Source: JAQUOA01 sp037443785 (GTDB lineage: Bacteria; Bacteroidota; Ignavibacteria; UBA10030; UBA8401). From it: a stretch of DNA of 20,072 bases. The position numbers were made by a program, and so were the translations under genes. The notes under the pieces are model-generated. The model did not search any database. It was not told the DNA's origin and worked only from the letters and a program-made list of their open reading frames with translations. How positions within the stretch are numbered: the stretch's first letter is position 1; the number at the start of each line of letters is the position of its first letter. Shown here piece by piece: positions 12,614 to 19,939 of this stretch. The stretch spans positions 1-20,072 of the forward strand of contig JBBINR010000050.1 in assembly GCA_037443785.1 (NCBI GenBank). Reading direction: 5' to 3'.

Positions 12614-14097
12614 AACAACCCTCATTCCATATTCAACTTGTTCCAATTTCAACGGTCACGGGCGCGGAATATAACCCCCGCGCCTTCGACAAAAAGCGAT
12701 TTGCGCTCATAAAAGAATCGCTCGCCCGGCTTGGGTGGCTGCTTCCCGCGTACGTATGCAACAATATTCTGCTGTCCGGACATCAAAGAACCCGCGCATG
12801 GAAGGAATTAGGCTATACCGAAATACCCGTTGTTGAGGTGCGCGGGCTTTCTGCAGACGAAATGCGAGGACTCAACATATTGTTCAACCTTGCCACAAAC
12901 GATTTCCGTCGCGCTGAGCTGAGTGAGCAGCTTTCAGATGTTGCACCAAAAATTCCGAAACAAAAATTTAATCCGTACCCATGCCTCAATTGGCAAATGC
13001 GCGGTGTGGAAGGAATGCTGATGAAATACGGAATCAGTTATGCCGATGCTGACGGGTGGCAATATCAAAAATCAATGCTCACCAAGAATGTTGTTATTCC
13101 CCTTGTCATTTCATCCGACGGCAAACTGGCGAACGGTTCAAAGAGATTATTCGCACTTGCCAAAGCAGGGACCGAACAAGTGCCGGTCGTAACGACAAAC
13201 CTTCCGGCAAAATACATCGAGCATTATCTCAACAAGATTTCGATGGACTTCGATTTACGAAAAACCTATTCCACGCAAATGCGGTACGGATCATTTCGCC
13301 GGCTGCGATTGAAACGCGAATTCCTCGGACACGGTTTCAGCGCATGGATCCGGATGCAGGAATATCCGCGATGCGAAGAATTTGATCACACGCTGCCGGA
13401 AAATGTAGAGAAGTTGCGCAACCGTTTTGGAAATTCAATCATAGACTTTGGCGCCGGCCATTTGCACGAAACAGAAATGCTTCGTTCCGTCGGAATCACC
13501 GTCCATGCATTCGAGCCGTATCATGTTACGAACCAAGACAAGCCGAATTTGAAACGAAGCCGCGAGCTGACGGAAATATTTTTATGGGAGATAGCCTCCA
13601 CGAAAAAGATCGACAGCATCGTCATTTCATCCGTTTTTAATTCCGTACCGTTCAAAGAGGATAGGGATAAGATCCTCACGATTTGTTCCGCGCTCAGTGA
13701 CAAAATATTTATCTGCACGCGTTCGCAAAGAGACCCGCAATATTTGAATGCAACCGGACGCACAAATTTCAGCGAAGGAAATTTCGGGCACGTAAACATG
13801 AAAGCGAACTACGAGAACGATACAATTCTCGGAGAGATCATTTCCGGAGCGCCGAAAGCGCAAAAGTTTTATTCAATTGAAGAACTGAAAGAGCAAGTCC
13901 ATAAATTTTATTACAACATTATCGGTTTCGACGGTGGGAATAATGTCTTTGTGAATGGCAGCATGCCACGCAGGATCGACAAAAAGAAACTCCGCGAAGC
14001 AATCGAATTCGAATTCAACCTTCCATATCCCAACGGAGAATCGCTCTCTATGGAGAAGGAAGCAATCAAAGCATTCAAAAAAAGAGGTGTGTTATGA
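12610..14097 (+). CDS. ParB / ParB-like / SAM methyltransferase fusion protein
   Basis: The 495-residue protein has an N-terminal ParB domain (about 8-78) with AEYNPRAF and LLSGHQRTRAW (GHQR at 57-60); a second ParB-like unit (about 160-195) with GKLANGSKRLFALAKAG and VPVV; and a class I methyltransferase-like domain (about 271-460) with motif I IIDFGAGH (277-284), acidic FEP after strand 2 (301-303), and VISSVFNSVPF (338-348) at the motif IV position. There is no DPPY/NPPF, so it is unlike the usual ParB-linked adenine or cytosine-N4 methylases. The target is unknown. It is coupled on both sides by ATGA. The linker 200-260 is basic. I infer a role in modifying nucleic acid or nucleotides. 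Confidence 0.72.
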   Translation: MKQPSFHIQLVPISTVTGAEYNPRAFDKKRFALIKESLARLGWLLPAYVCNNILLSGHQRTRAWKELGYTEIPVVEVRGLSADEMRGLNILFNLATNDFRRAELSEQLSDVAPKIPKQKFNPYPCLNWQMRGVEGMLMKYGISYADADGWQYQKSMLTKNVVIPLVISSDGKLANGSKRLFALAKAGTEQVPVVTTNLPAKYIEHYLNKISMDFDLRKTYSTQMRYGSFRRLRLKREFLGHGFSAWIRMQEYPRCEEFDHTLPENVEKLRNRFGNSIIDFGAGHLHETEMLRSVGITVHAFEPYHVTNQDKPNLKRSRELTEIFLWEIASTKKIDSIVISSVFNSVPFKEDRDKILTICSALSDKIFICTRSQRDPQYLNATGRTNFSEGNFGHVNMKANYENDTILGEIISGAPKAQKFYSIEELKEQVHKFYYNIIGFDGGNNVFVNGSMPRRIDKKKLREAIEFEFNLPYPNGESLSMEKEAIKAFKKRGVL

Positions 14098-14384
14098 AAG
14101 TAAGCGAGATATGGTACAAAGAATTAAAATCAACGGGAAATTTTGAGCATACAGAACTCGGGATCCGTGTTCAAGTGGGTGAAAATGAAAAAGCAATAAA
14201 CGTACTTGAATCCATGAAAGCATTTGTTGCAATTAATTCCGATCAGAGGATTCGTGAAAGAATCAATCAGGCAAAGGAAAATATCGAAACTATTGCGGAT
14301 AAAAATGATTTCAATTATCGCGAATCATTAAGAGTGGTGGAGAAATATGAACCATTGCTAAAACTTGCAGAAAAGCTGGATTGA
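14094..14384 (+). CDS. hypothetical protein in the ParB/methyltransferase cassette
   Basis: The 96-residue product starts in the ATGA overlap with the fusion protein. It is mostly helical and charged (KAINVLESMKAFVAINSD, QRIRERINQAKENIE), with a possible coiled coil in the second half. No family recognised; being coupled to the methyltransferase suggests a small partner subunit. Confidence 0.6.
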   Translation: MKVSEIWYKELKSTGNFEHTELGIRVQVGENEKAINVLESMKAFVAINSDQRIRERINQAKENIETIADKNDFNYRESLRVVEKYEPLLKLAEKLD

Positions 14385-14387
14385 ATC

Positions 14388-14738
14388 ATGAAAGCCCTCT
14401 CCATCCGTCAGCCCTGGCTATGGTGCATTTTGTTCGCCGGAAAAGATATTGAGAATCGTACATGGTGGACATCACACCGCGGAGAATTATATCTGCACGC
14501 ATCAAAAACATTCGACATGGATGGGTATCGATGGATAAAAGAAAATTTTCGCGGATTGTATCTGCCGACACCCGGCAATTACAAGGCCGGTGGACTCGTT
14601 GGTAAAGTAAGTGTGATGGATTGTGTAGAACATTCAACATCAAAATGGTTTTTCGGTCCCTTTGGAATAATAATGCAGCAGCCGGAACAAATTCAATATA
14701 AGCCGATGAACGGCAAATTAGGAATCTTTCAACTATGA
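14388..14738 (+). CDS. ASCH-domain protein
   Basis: The 116-residue product opens with the hallmark of ASCH/PUA-like domains: ALSIRQPWLWCILFAGKD (3-20) and IENRTWW (21-27), then RGELYLHASK (31-40) and GGLVGKVSVMDC (68-79). ASCH domains bind RNA or modified nucleosides; some are ribonucleases, others N4-acetylcytidine amidohydrolases. It is followed by the HAD-like gene with an ATGA overlap. In this cassette it could recognise a modified base or nucleotide, but that is an inference. Confidence 0.87.
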   Translation: MKALSIRQPWLWCILFAGKDIENRTWWTSHRGELYLHASKTFDMDGYRWIKENFRGLYLPTPGNYKAGGLVGKVSVMDCVEHSTSKWFFGPFGIIMQQPEQIQYKPMNGKLGIFQL

Positions 14739-15169
14739 AACTTGTCATTCTTCTCGATCTAAACTACACACTCGTGGCAAACAGCCATATCAAACGCGCG
14801 CCATTTCTCGAACAAATAAAACATGAGGAGTATCGTAAAGATTTGATCGAACTCATTCGTAAGCATGAAATAATTCTGATCAGCGCGCGCCCGGAGAAGT
14901 ATAAAGCAGTCACGCTTGGCAGTATAAAAGAAAAAACCGGGTGGGAACCCGATCATGCCTATTTCAATAAAACAAATCTGCCGCCGCATCTTTTTAAGAA
15001 AAAAATCTTTGAAGAAGAAATAGAGTGGCATTACGGCAACGAAAAATTTGTCGCAATCGAAAGCAATCCGAAGACAATAAAAGAATATCAGCTGCTCGGC
15101 ATTACGTGTCTGAGCATCATTCCGGAATTTCCTTACAAGAAAGCGACAGGCAATGAAAAAGAAAATTGA
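14735..15169 (+). CDS. HAD-like phosphatase-family protein
   Basis: The 144-residue product shows HAD motif I as LLDLNYTL: Asp8 nucleophile retained, but the second Asp (D+2) is Asn10. Motif II is in ILISARPEKYK, a Lys-rich stretch (LFKKKIFEEE) may give motif III, and VAIESNPKT stands where motif IV normally has two Asp. Length fits a capless or small-cap HAD, like phage polynucleotide kinase phosphatase domains. The altered acids may change activity or abolish classical phosphatase action. It starts in an ATGA overlap and overlaps the next gene by 17 bases. Confidence 0.72.
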   Translation: MKLVILLDLNYTLVANSHIKRAPFLEQIKHEEYRKDLIELIRKHEIILISARPEKYKAVTLGSIKEKTGWEPDHAYFNKTNLPPHLFKKKIFEEEIEWHYGNEKFVAIESNPKTIKEYQLLGITCLSIIPEFPYKKATGNEKEN

Positions 15170-15878
15170 TAATAAGATGAAGCTCGAAAAGTGGATGCAC
15201 TTCAACGGCGATGTGCCAAAGCATTTTGATGAACACGTCCGGAAAAGCATTCCAAATTACGAACGGGTGATGAATAAGATCGGTTTCCTCTCTCAGTTTT
15301 TCATCGAAAACGGTTCATCCTATCTCGATATTGGCAGTTCAACAGGAGCAAGCATCATCGAAGTGGTATGGAATAATAAAGGCAAGGAAGTTCATTGCGA
15401 CATTGTGGATTCATCCCCGGATATGGTAGAACACCTGCAAAAGAAATTTCACAATCGCAATAAGCCGGTCATCAGTTACAATATTGTCTGCGTCGATGTA
15501 ACGCGATTTTTTTTCAACAAGAAATATGATTTAGTGGTCGCATCGCTCGTGGTGCAATTCATCAAAAAGGAAATGCGGAAAGAGATTCTGCAAAATATCT
15601 TTAACGCGCTCAATCCCGGCGGAGCGTTCCTGTGGTTCAAAAAATGCGCCGAGGAAAGCGCCATTGCAACCGATGTGATGAAGCAATACATCAATGCATA
15701 CAAAAAGCAAAGCGGACTCTCCGCCGAAAGCATTCTCAACAAAGACGATTCGCTCCGCGGTATCATGCCGCTTCGGGTGATCAAAGACAATTACGCAATG
15801 CTCGAACAAGTTGGCTTTACCGATGTGACAATCATTGATAAGGATATGAACTTCACGCTCTTTATGGCGGTGAAATAA
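15153..15878 (+). CDS. CmoA-like SAM-dependent methyltransferase
   Basis: The 241-residue product has HFDEHVRKSIPNYERV (24-39), motif I YLDIGSSTGAS (57-67), DIVDSSPDM (83-91), VASLVVQFI (129-137), and ALNPGGAFLWFKK (152-164), all of which line up with E. coli CmoA as I recall it, as do the following QSGLSAESI and MLEQVGF. CmoA converts SAM and prephenate to carboxy-SAM, which CmoB uses to carboxymethylate tRNA wobble uridine. No cmoB-like gene is visible. An ATG at 15177 would shorten the N-terminus by eight residues. In a phage cassette it may supply carboxy-SAM or act as a plain methyltransferase. Confidence 0.75.
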   Translation: MKKKIDNKMKLEKWMHFNGDVPKHFDEHVRKSIPNYERVMNKIGFLSQFFIENGSSYLDIGSSTGASIIEVVWNNKGKEVHCDIVDSSPDMVEHLQKKFHNRNKPVISYNIVCVDVTRFFFNKKYDLVVASLVVQFIKKEMRKEILQNIFNALNPGGAFLWFKKCAEESAIATDVMKQYINAYKKQSGLSAESILNKDDSLRGIMPLRVIKDNYAMLEQVGFTDVTIIDKDMNFTLFMAVK

Positions 15879-15882
15879 GAAG

Positions 15883-16239
15883 ATGTATACAGGTATAATT
15901 AAAACAATGCCATTGAGTTTCTTTGAAGAATATGGAATGAAAAGATTTTTGAACCATTTCTTTGAACGACCGAACAGAAGCGATGATGCATATTTTATGT
16001 TCACCCTTTCCGGACAGCCAAAGTATGATGTGCTTTTTTTCTATTTGCTATTTGATGGAGCCATTCGTTATCGGGCGAATATTATTCAATTTCGAGGGGA
16101 ATCAACATTAAGAATAAACAAGAACAAGGACATTCACGGCAAAGCATGGGTTGATGTTGGTGCACCGGTGATTAAACTTGAGCATCCGATTCCAATGTCA
16201 GGGTTTCAAGGATTTCGGTATACAGATTTAGAGATATAA
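15883..16239 (+). CDS. conserved phage protein, possible beta-barrel
   Basis: The 118-residue product contains QPKYDVLFFYLLFDGAIRYR, ANIIQFRGESTLRI, HGKAWVDVGAPVIKL and PMSGFQGFRYT. The alternating strands suggest a beta-barrel, perhaps PUA/ASCH-like, and I recall similar unnamed proteins in other phages. Four bases separate it from the methyltransferase stop, so it probably belongs to the same cassette. A hairpin follows. Function unknown. Confidence 0.6.
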   Translation: MYTGIIKTMPLSFFEEYGMKRFLNHFFERPNRSDDAYFMFTLSGQPKYDVLFFYLLFDGAIRYRANIIQFRGESTLRINKNKDIHGKAWVDVGAPVIKLEHPIPMSGFQGFRYTDLEI

Positions 16240-16250
16240 AAATTTGTGTC

Positions 16251-16269
16251 GCATCCTAAAATAGGATGC
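16251..16269. terminator. strong hairpin after the cassette
   Basis: GCATCCTA (16251-16258) and TAGGATGC (16262-16269) pair perfectly around a 3-base loop. There is no T tract (CCCTATTT follows), so it may be an RNA-stability or attenuator stem rather than a true terminator. Confidence 0.45.
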
Positions 16270-16301
16270 CCCTATTTACTAACAGATGAAAGGATTAAAA
16301 A

Positions 16302-16547
16302 ATGCATTACAGAAATGGTAGAGAGGCAAAGAACGGCGACAAAATTGTTCAGTTGGATTCCAACGGACAAGTTGTTGCTTTCGGCGTGTTGCACAGCGCA
16401 ACGCCAGGAAACGATTACTGCAATGGTGCTATAGCGCCTGTCCAGCAAATATATACTACGGCGTGTATGGTTGATTGCTTGCATGTTGATGATGTTCAGG
16501 CGATGCTTGTGGAGAAGCAGCTCGACAAACGACCCGCAGGAAAATAA
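16302..16547 (+). CDS. conserved small phage protein (HYRNGREAKNGD family)
   Basis: The 81-residue product starts MHYRNGREAKNGDKIVQLD, an opening I recall from many prophage genes, and continues with VAFGVLHSATPGNDYCNG and a Cys pair later. The pattern suggests an SH3-like beta-barrel. AAAGGA lies nine bases before the ATG. It is followed by an intrinsic terminator, so it closes the early transcript before the packaging genes. Function unknown. Confidence 0.65.
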   Translation: MHYRNGREAKNGDKIVQLDSNGQVVAFGVLHSATPGNDYCNGAIAPVQQIYTTACMVDCLHVDDVQAMLVEKQLDKRPAGK

Positions 16548-16557
16548 TTCAAAACAC

Positions 16558-16580
16558 GCGGGACAAAAAAGTCCCGCTTT
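16558..16580 (+). terminator. intrinsic terminator before terS
   Basis: GCGGGAC (16558-16564) pairs with GTCCCGC (16571-16577) around an A6 loop and is followed by TTTATT. It lies seven bases before the terS start, so late packaging transcription must read through it (antitermination) or start elsewhere. Confidence 0.8.
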
Positions 16581-16586
16581 ATTAAA

Positions 16587-17357
16587 ATGACAGACGAAGA
16601 AAAAGGAAAATTAGCCACCCGCTCGATAATGTGTACGATCTACGCCGTCGATATGTACACATTGCAGCGATGGATCAAGCTCGGAATTCCCCACAAACGG
16701 GAGGGCGGTGAAACATATTTTCAACCCGCCGAAGCCGGTCAGTGGATAAAAAATTATTACACCTCCGGACAGATAACGCATGAGCAAATAGCGGCAATAT
16801 TCAACGTCGAGCCTCGGACGATTACACAATGGACGAATAGTTTCGGAATGCCGAAGTTCGCTCCCGGTGTATATGTGATCAAAGATTGCGTGCAATGGCG
16901 AATTAAATTTCTCGAAAAAAAAATAAAAGAACTGCAGCAAGGCGGCGCCGATGGAGTATCGGCTAATACAAAATTAAAAATTGCGCAGGCGAAACGGCAG
17001 GAATTACGTCTTGCTCATGAGCAAGGTATGGTAATTAATCGAAATGAGATTGTTCCAATTTTCAGAGAGGCGGTAGAAAACACAGTAACGAAGGGAAAAC
17101 AATTCGGACGCAGTGTAGCCCCGCGCGTGCATGGATTAGAGATAAAAATTTTAGCGGAAAAATTACAAGAGGAATTTGATGATACAATCAGTCAGTTCGC
17201 AAACGTACCGGACACACTCCAGCGCTTTGTCGAAAATGATCACGCAAGACATAGCGAACACATTGTTGTTGTTTCGGAAGAGAGAAAAGATAACGGTAAG
17301 CCAGTACGCAGAAAAAAACATCATGCTCGTCCGCGAAAGCGGAGAAGTGCCCGGTAA
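16587..17357 (+). CDS. terS: terminase small subunit, Nu1-like
   Basis: The 256-residue product has two HTH-like units: CTIYAVDMYTLQRWIKLGIP with wing EGGETYFQP (about 16-47), and ITHEQIAAIFNVEPRTITQW (63-82). A coiled-coil region follows (FLEKKIKELQQG, about 108-119) and a helical domain. This is the Nu1/gp16-type layout: the HTHs bind the cos or pac site, the coil oligomerises, the C-terminal part contacts TerL. The last ~40 residues are extremely basic (RRKKHHARPRKRRSAR) and are encoded in the overlap with terL. Start ATG lies just after the terminator; no clear Shine-Dalgarno is seen. Confidence 0.85.
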   Translation: MTDEEKGKLATRSIMCTIYAVDMYTLQRWIKLGIPHKREGGETYFQPAEAGQWIKNYYTSGQITHEQIAAIFNVEPRTITQWTNSFGMPKFAPGVYVIKDCVQWRIKFLEKKIKELQQGGADGVSANTKLKIAQAKRQELRLAHEQGMVINRNEIVPIFREAVENTVTKGKQFGRSVAPRVHGLEIKILAEKLQEEFDDTISQFANVPDTLQRFVENDHARHSEHIVVVSEERKDNGKPVRRKKHHARPRKRRSAR

Positions 17358-19155
17358 TTATCGAGTCAGCACAGCACCATATCAAAAAGAAATGCAGGAC
17401 TGTTTCAACGATCCCTATTGCGAAGAAATAACCTATATGATGTCGTCGCGCATGGGGAAGACGCGTTCCGGAAAAAATATTGTCGCCTACTGTATCGAAG
17501 AAGAGCCGTTCCCAATGGAGATCATCGCGGAATCGGAAAAGAAGGGAAAAAACTGGAGTAAGATTGAACTCGATCCGATGATTGCGGGTTCGCATACATT
17601 AAAAAATCTGGTTGCCGACAGTAAAACAAGATCGAAAGACAACGAGATTTTATACAAAACTTTTCCGGGAGGGTATCTTGTTATCGGTGGCGCGAACACA
17701 CCGACAACATTTTCGGCATACGGCGTGCGGTTGGTATATTTTCTCGAGCTCGACAGATTTCCGCCAACGGTTGGTGTTGAAGGAAACCCGGTGAAGTTGG
17801 GAAGAATGCGCGCAATGAATTATTTGAATCGCAAATTTTTGTATGACAGCACTCCGACGGTAGAGGAAATCTCGAATATTTGGACACTGTGGCAGCAAAG
17901 CGATCAACGATTTTACAAAGTGCCGTGTCCGCATTGCAAGCATGAACAGATATTGGTCTTTGGTCCGAAATCCCGCTTTGCAAAAATGACAAGTGGATTC
18001 CTGAAATTCAGCAACGAAGGTTTGCGTGTAACATCGGTCGAATATATTTGTGCGAATTGCAAAAAGGGAATCAAAGAACAATCAAAAACATGGATGCTGT
18101 CGCATGGTCATTGGTGGAAATCACATCCGGAAGTAACGAACCACGCCGGCTTTCATCTCAACCAATTATATTCACCGTGGGTAACGTGGACGGAAATCGC
18201 AACGGAATTTCTTAAAGCAAAAAACGAAAAGGATATTTTGACGTTCGTCAATACGATTCTTGGCGAGCCGTATTCGTTGAAAATAAATTATAAGTTTGAT
18301 GAAGACCAATTTCTTGCACGGCGGGAAAAATATACGAAGATCCCGCTTGGCGTTATCATTCTTACCATTGGCATTGATACACAGGATGACCGCCTTGAAG
18401 CAGTAGTAAAAGGGTGGGGGATGAACGGGGAATCATGGTTCATTGAAAAATATATTGCATGGGGATCACCCGCTCTCGAATCCACATGGACATTGATGGA
18501 GAATTTTATTTTTAAGGAACGGCAATTCGAGAATGGATATGTCAGTTCGTACGGCCAGCTCGGCGGCGTCTATGCCGTTGGCGTTGATACATCCGGACAT
18601 CACACGGCAGAGGTGTACGATTTTGTAAAAAAATATGCGAAGGCAAGAATCTTTGGTATTGTCGGTCGCGGTGGATTTGGAAAAGTATTTGTAAAGCCAT
18701 CCAAGAATAAAAAAGTAAAAGCGTCACTTATTATTGTTGGTGTTGATGCAGGAAAGCAGTTGATCTATGAACGACTGCAGATTCAGCAATTGAAAGATGA
18801 ACATAACAAGCCGTTGCCAACACCGGGGTATATGCACTTCAATGAATCATGCGATAAAGAATATTTTGATCAATTGACGTCGGAACATCCTACGGTAAAA
18901 GGTGAAGGATTGAAAAAAACAATCGTATGGGATTTACCGGCTGGAAAGCAAAACGAAAAACTCGATTGCGAAAACTACGCGCTCGCGGCATATACATTAT
19001 TGGAAATAAAAGATATTACAATGCTTGCAGATGAATTGAAATTGCGAATGGAGGTGTTCGAAAGAAGTAAACCCGGCGCGCGACAATCGCCGGTACAGCA
19101 AACAAATGAAGATGCAGGCGAAGGCAACAATACAATTATCCAAATTGATATGTGA
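17236..19155 (+). CDS. terL: terminase large subunit, GpA family
   Basis: The 639-residue product from ATG 17236 begins before KREKITVSQYAEKNI, the usual GpA N-terminus; ATG 17179 is possible but less likely. Features: Walker A-like SSRMGKTR (70-77), Walker B VYFLELDRFP (167-176, ELD in place of DEID), GGANTPTTFSA coupling motif, a zinc ribbon CPHC/CANC (231-234, 272-275), and an RNase-H-like nuclease with IGIDTQDDRLE (Asp 381), VGVDTSGHHT (Asp 451) and LDCENYAL near the end. It packages DNA into the prohead and cuts the concatemer. The GpA family acts at cos sites, so a cos phage is suggested. Large overlap with terS. Confidence 0.95.
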   Translation: MITQDIANTLLLFRKREKITVSQYAEKNIMLVRESGEVPGNYRVSTAPYQKEMQDCFNDPYCEEITYMMSSRMGKTRSGKNIVAYCIEEEPFPMEIIAESEKKGKNWSKIELDPMIAGSHTLKNLVADSKTRSKDNEILYKTFPGGYLVIGGANTPTTFSAYGVRLVYFLELDRFPPTVGVEGNPVKLGRMRAMNYLNRKFLYDSTPTVEEISNIWTLWQQSDQRFYKVPCPHCKHEQILVFGPKSRFAKMTSGFLKFSNEGLRVTSVEYICANCKKGIKEQSKTWMLSHGHWWKSHPEVTNHAGFHLNQLYSPWVTWTEIATEFLKAKNEKDILTFVNTILGEPYSLKINYKFDEDQFLARREKYTKIPLGVIILTIGIDTQDDRLEAVVKGWGMNGESWFIEKYIAWGSPALESTWTLMENFIFKERQFENGYVSSYGQLGGVYAVGVDTSGHHTAEVYDFVKKYAKARIFGIVGRGGFGKVFVKPSKNKKVKASLIIVGVDAGKQLIYERLQIQQLKDEHNKPLPTPGYMHFNESCDKEYFDQLTSEHPTVKGEGLKKTIVWDLPAGKQNEKLDCENYALAAYTLLEIKDITMLADELKLRMEVFERSKPGARQSPVQQTNEDAGEGNNTIIQIDM

Positions 19156-19157
19156 GA

Positions 19158-19439
19158 ATGGCGAAGGAACAAAAAAAAATATCGATCTATGAAGACGACA
19201 AAGTGCATATCGATTTTGTCGGAAAGGAAGCGGCATTCATTCGTCGTGTTGCCTATCTCACGGAGCGCAGCAATAATGATGTGGGGAAATTGCTGATCGG
19301 GTTATTAATGCGCGCCCATCAAAAAGTGGCGATCCAATTAAAACCCGATGCCGAAATAACCGGGAAAAATAAAGATGATAAGATGAAATTTTCCAACGAA
19401 GCAGAAATAATTGTGCAAATCGATTTGGGTGATCTATAG
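19158..19439 (+). CDS. small protein in the head-joining (gpW) position
   Basis: The 93-residue product starts at ATG 19158, two bases after the terL stop; GTG 19152 is an alternative. It is charged, with a helical central part (AAFIRRVAYLTERSNNDVGKLLIGLL) and a beta-like end (EAEIIVQIDLGDL). In lambda-like order the gpW connector follows gpA, but I do not see a convincing gpW signature, and the helix could instead be ribbon-helix-helix-like. Function uncertain. Confidence 0.6.
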   Translation: MAKEQKKISIYEDDKVHIDFVGKEAAFIRRVAYLTERSNNDVGKLLIGLLMRAHQKVAIQLKPDAEITGKNKDDKMKFSNEAEIIVQIDLGDL

Positions 19440-19463
19440 ATGTTTGGAAAGAAAGTGATATGA
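19440..19463 (+). pseudogene. possible start of an interrupted gene (MFGKKVI)
   Basis: Directly after the upstream TAG stop, ATG TTT GGA AAG AAA GTG ATA TGA encodes seven residues. The tight TAG-ATG junction and MFGKK opening look like the start of the next phage gene (portal expected). The stop arises exactly where the HNH gene's ATG begins (19460), as if that gene had been inserted. Very short, so weak. Confidence 0.25.
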
Positions 19464-19939
19464 TACGAATAAACCTGCCCGGTAAAAGGTTTGGAAAATT
19501 AACAGTGATCGGCTTTCATGAAAAAAGGAAAAGTCGTAACTATTGGTGGTGTAAATGTGATTGTGGAAAAATAGTTAGCAGAGTTGCACGGTCTTTGAAT
19601 AAGAACACGATAGCATGCGGCTGTACTCAATCACATAAGACGCATGGTGAAACGATAGGTCATAAATTTTCATCTGAATATCGTAGCTGGGCATACATGA
19701 AGTATCGTTGTCACAATTCAAAGGCAGCAAATTATATTTATTACGGAGGTAGGGGAATCACTGTTTGTAAACGCTGGAAAAATTCATTTCAAAACTTTCT
19801 TGCAGATATGGGAAGAAAACCAACGCCGCAACATTCAATTGACCGCATTGATCCAAATGGCAATTACGAACCTGGTAATTGCCGGTGGGCAAACCAAAAA
19901 GAACAAACCAATAACCGCCGCAACAAAAAAAACCTTTAA
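19460..19939 (+). CDS. HNH homing endonuclease with AP2-like/zinc N-terminus
   Basis: The 159-residue product has GKRFGKLTVIGFHEKR, a strand pattern of AP2-like DNA-binding repeats, Cys residues CKCDCG and ACGC (zinc), then SWAYMKYRCHNSKAANY, YYGGRGITVCKRW, FLADMGRKP, SIDRIDPNGNYEPGNCRWA and EQTNNRR, the signature of free-standing phage HNH homing endonucleases. Such genes spread into phage genomes by cutting uninterrupted copies. It is placed between the gpW-position gene and the expected portal gene. Confidence 0.9.
   Translation: MIRINLPGKRFGKLTVIGFHEKRKSRNYWWCKCDCGKIVSRVARSLNKNTIACGCTQSHKTHGETIGHKFSSEYRSWAYMKYRCHNSKAANYIYYGGRGITVCKRWKNSFQNFLADMGRKPTPQHSIDRIDPNGNYEPGNCRWANQKEQTNNRRNKKNL

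Noticed and set aside
16246..16434. Frame overlapping the hairpin and the HYRNGREAKNGD gene
   Set aside because: Shadow of the supported gene in another frame, running through the palindrome.
16587..16590. Precise cos site
   Set aside because: The TerL family suggests one nearby, but no palindromic nick site with recognisable TerS binding repeats could be identified by eye.
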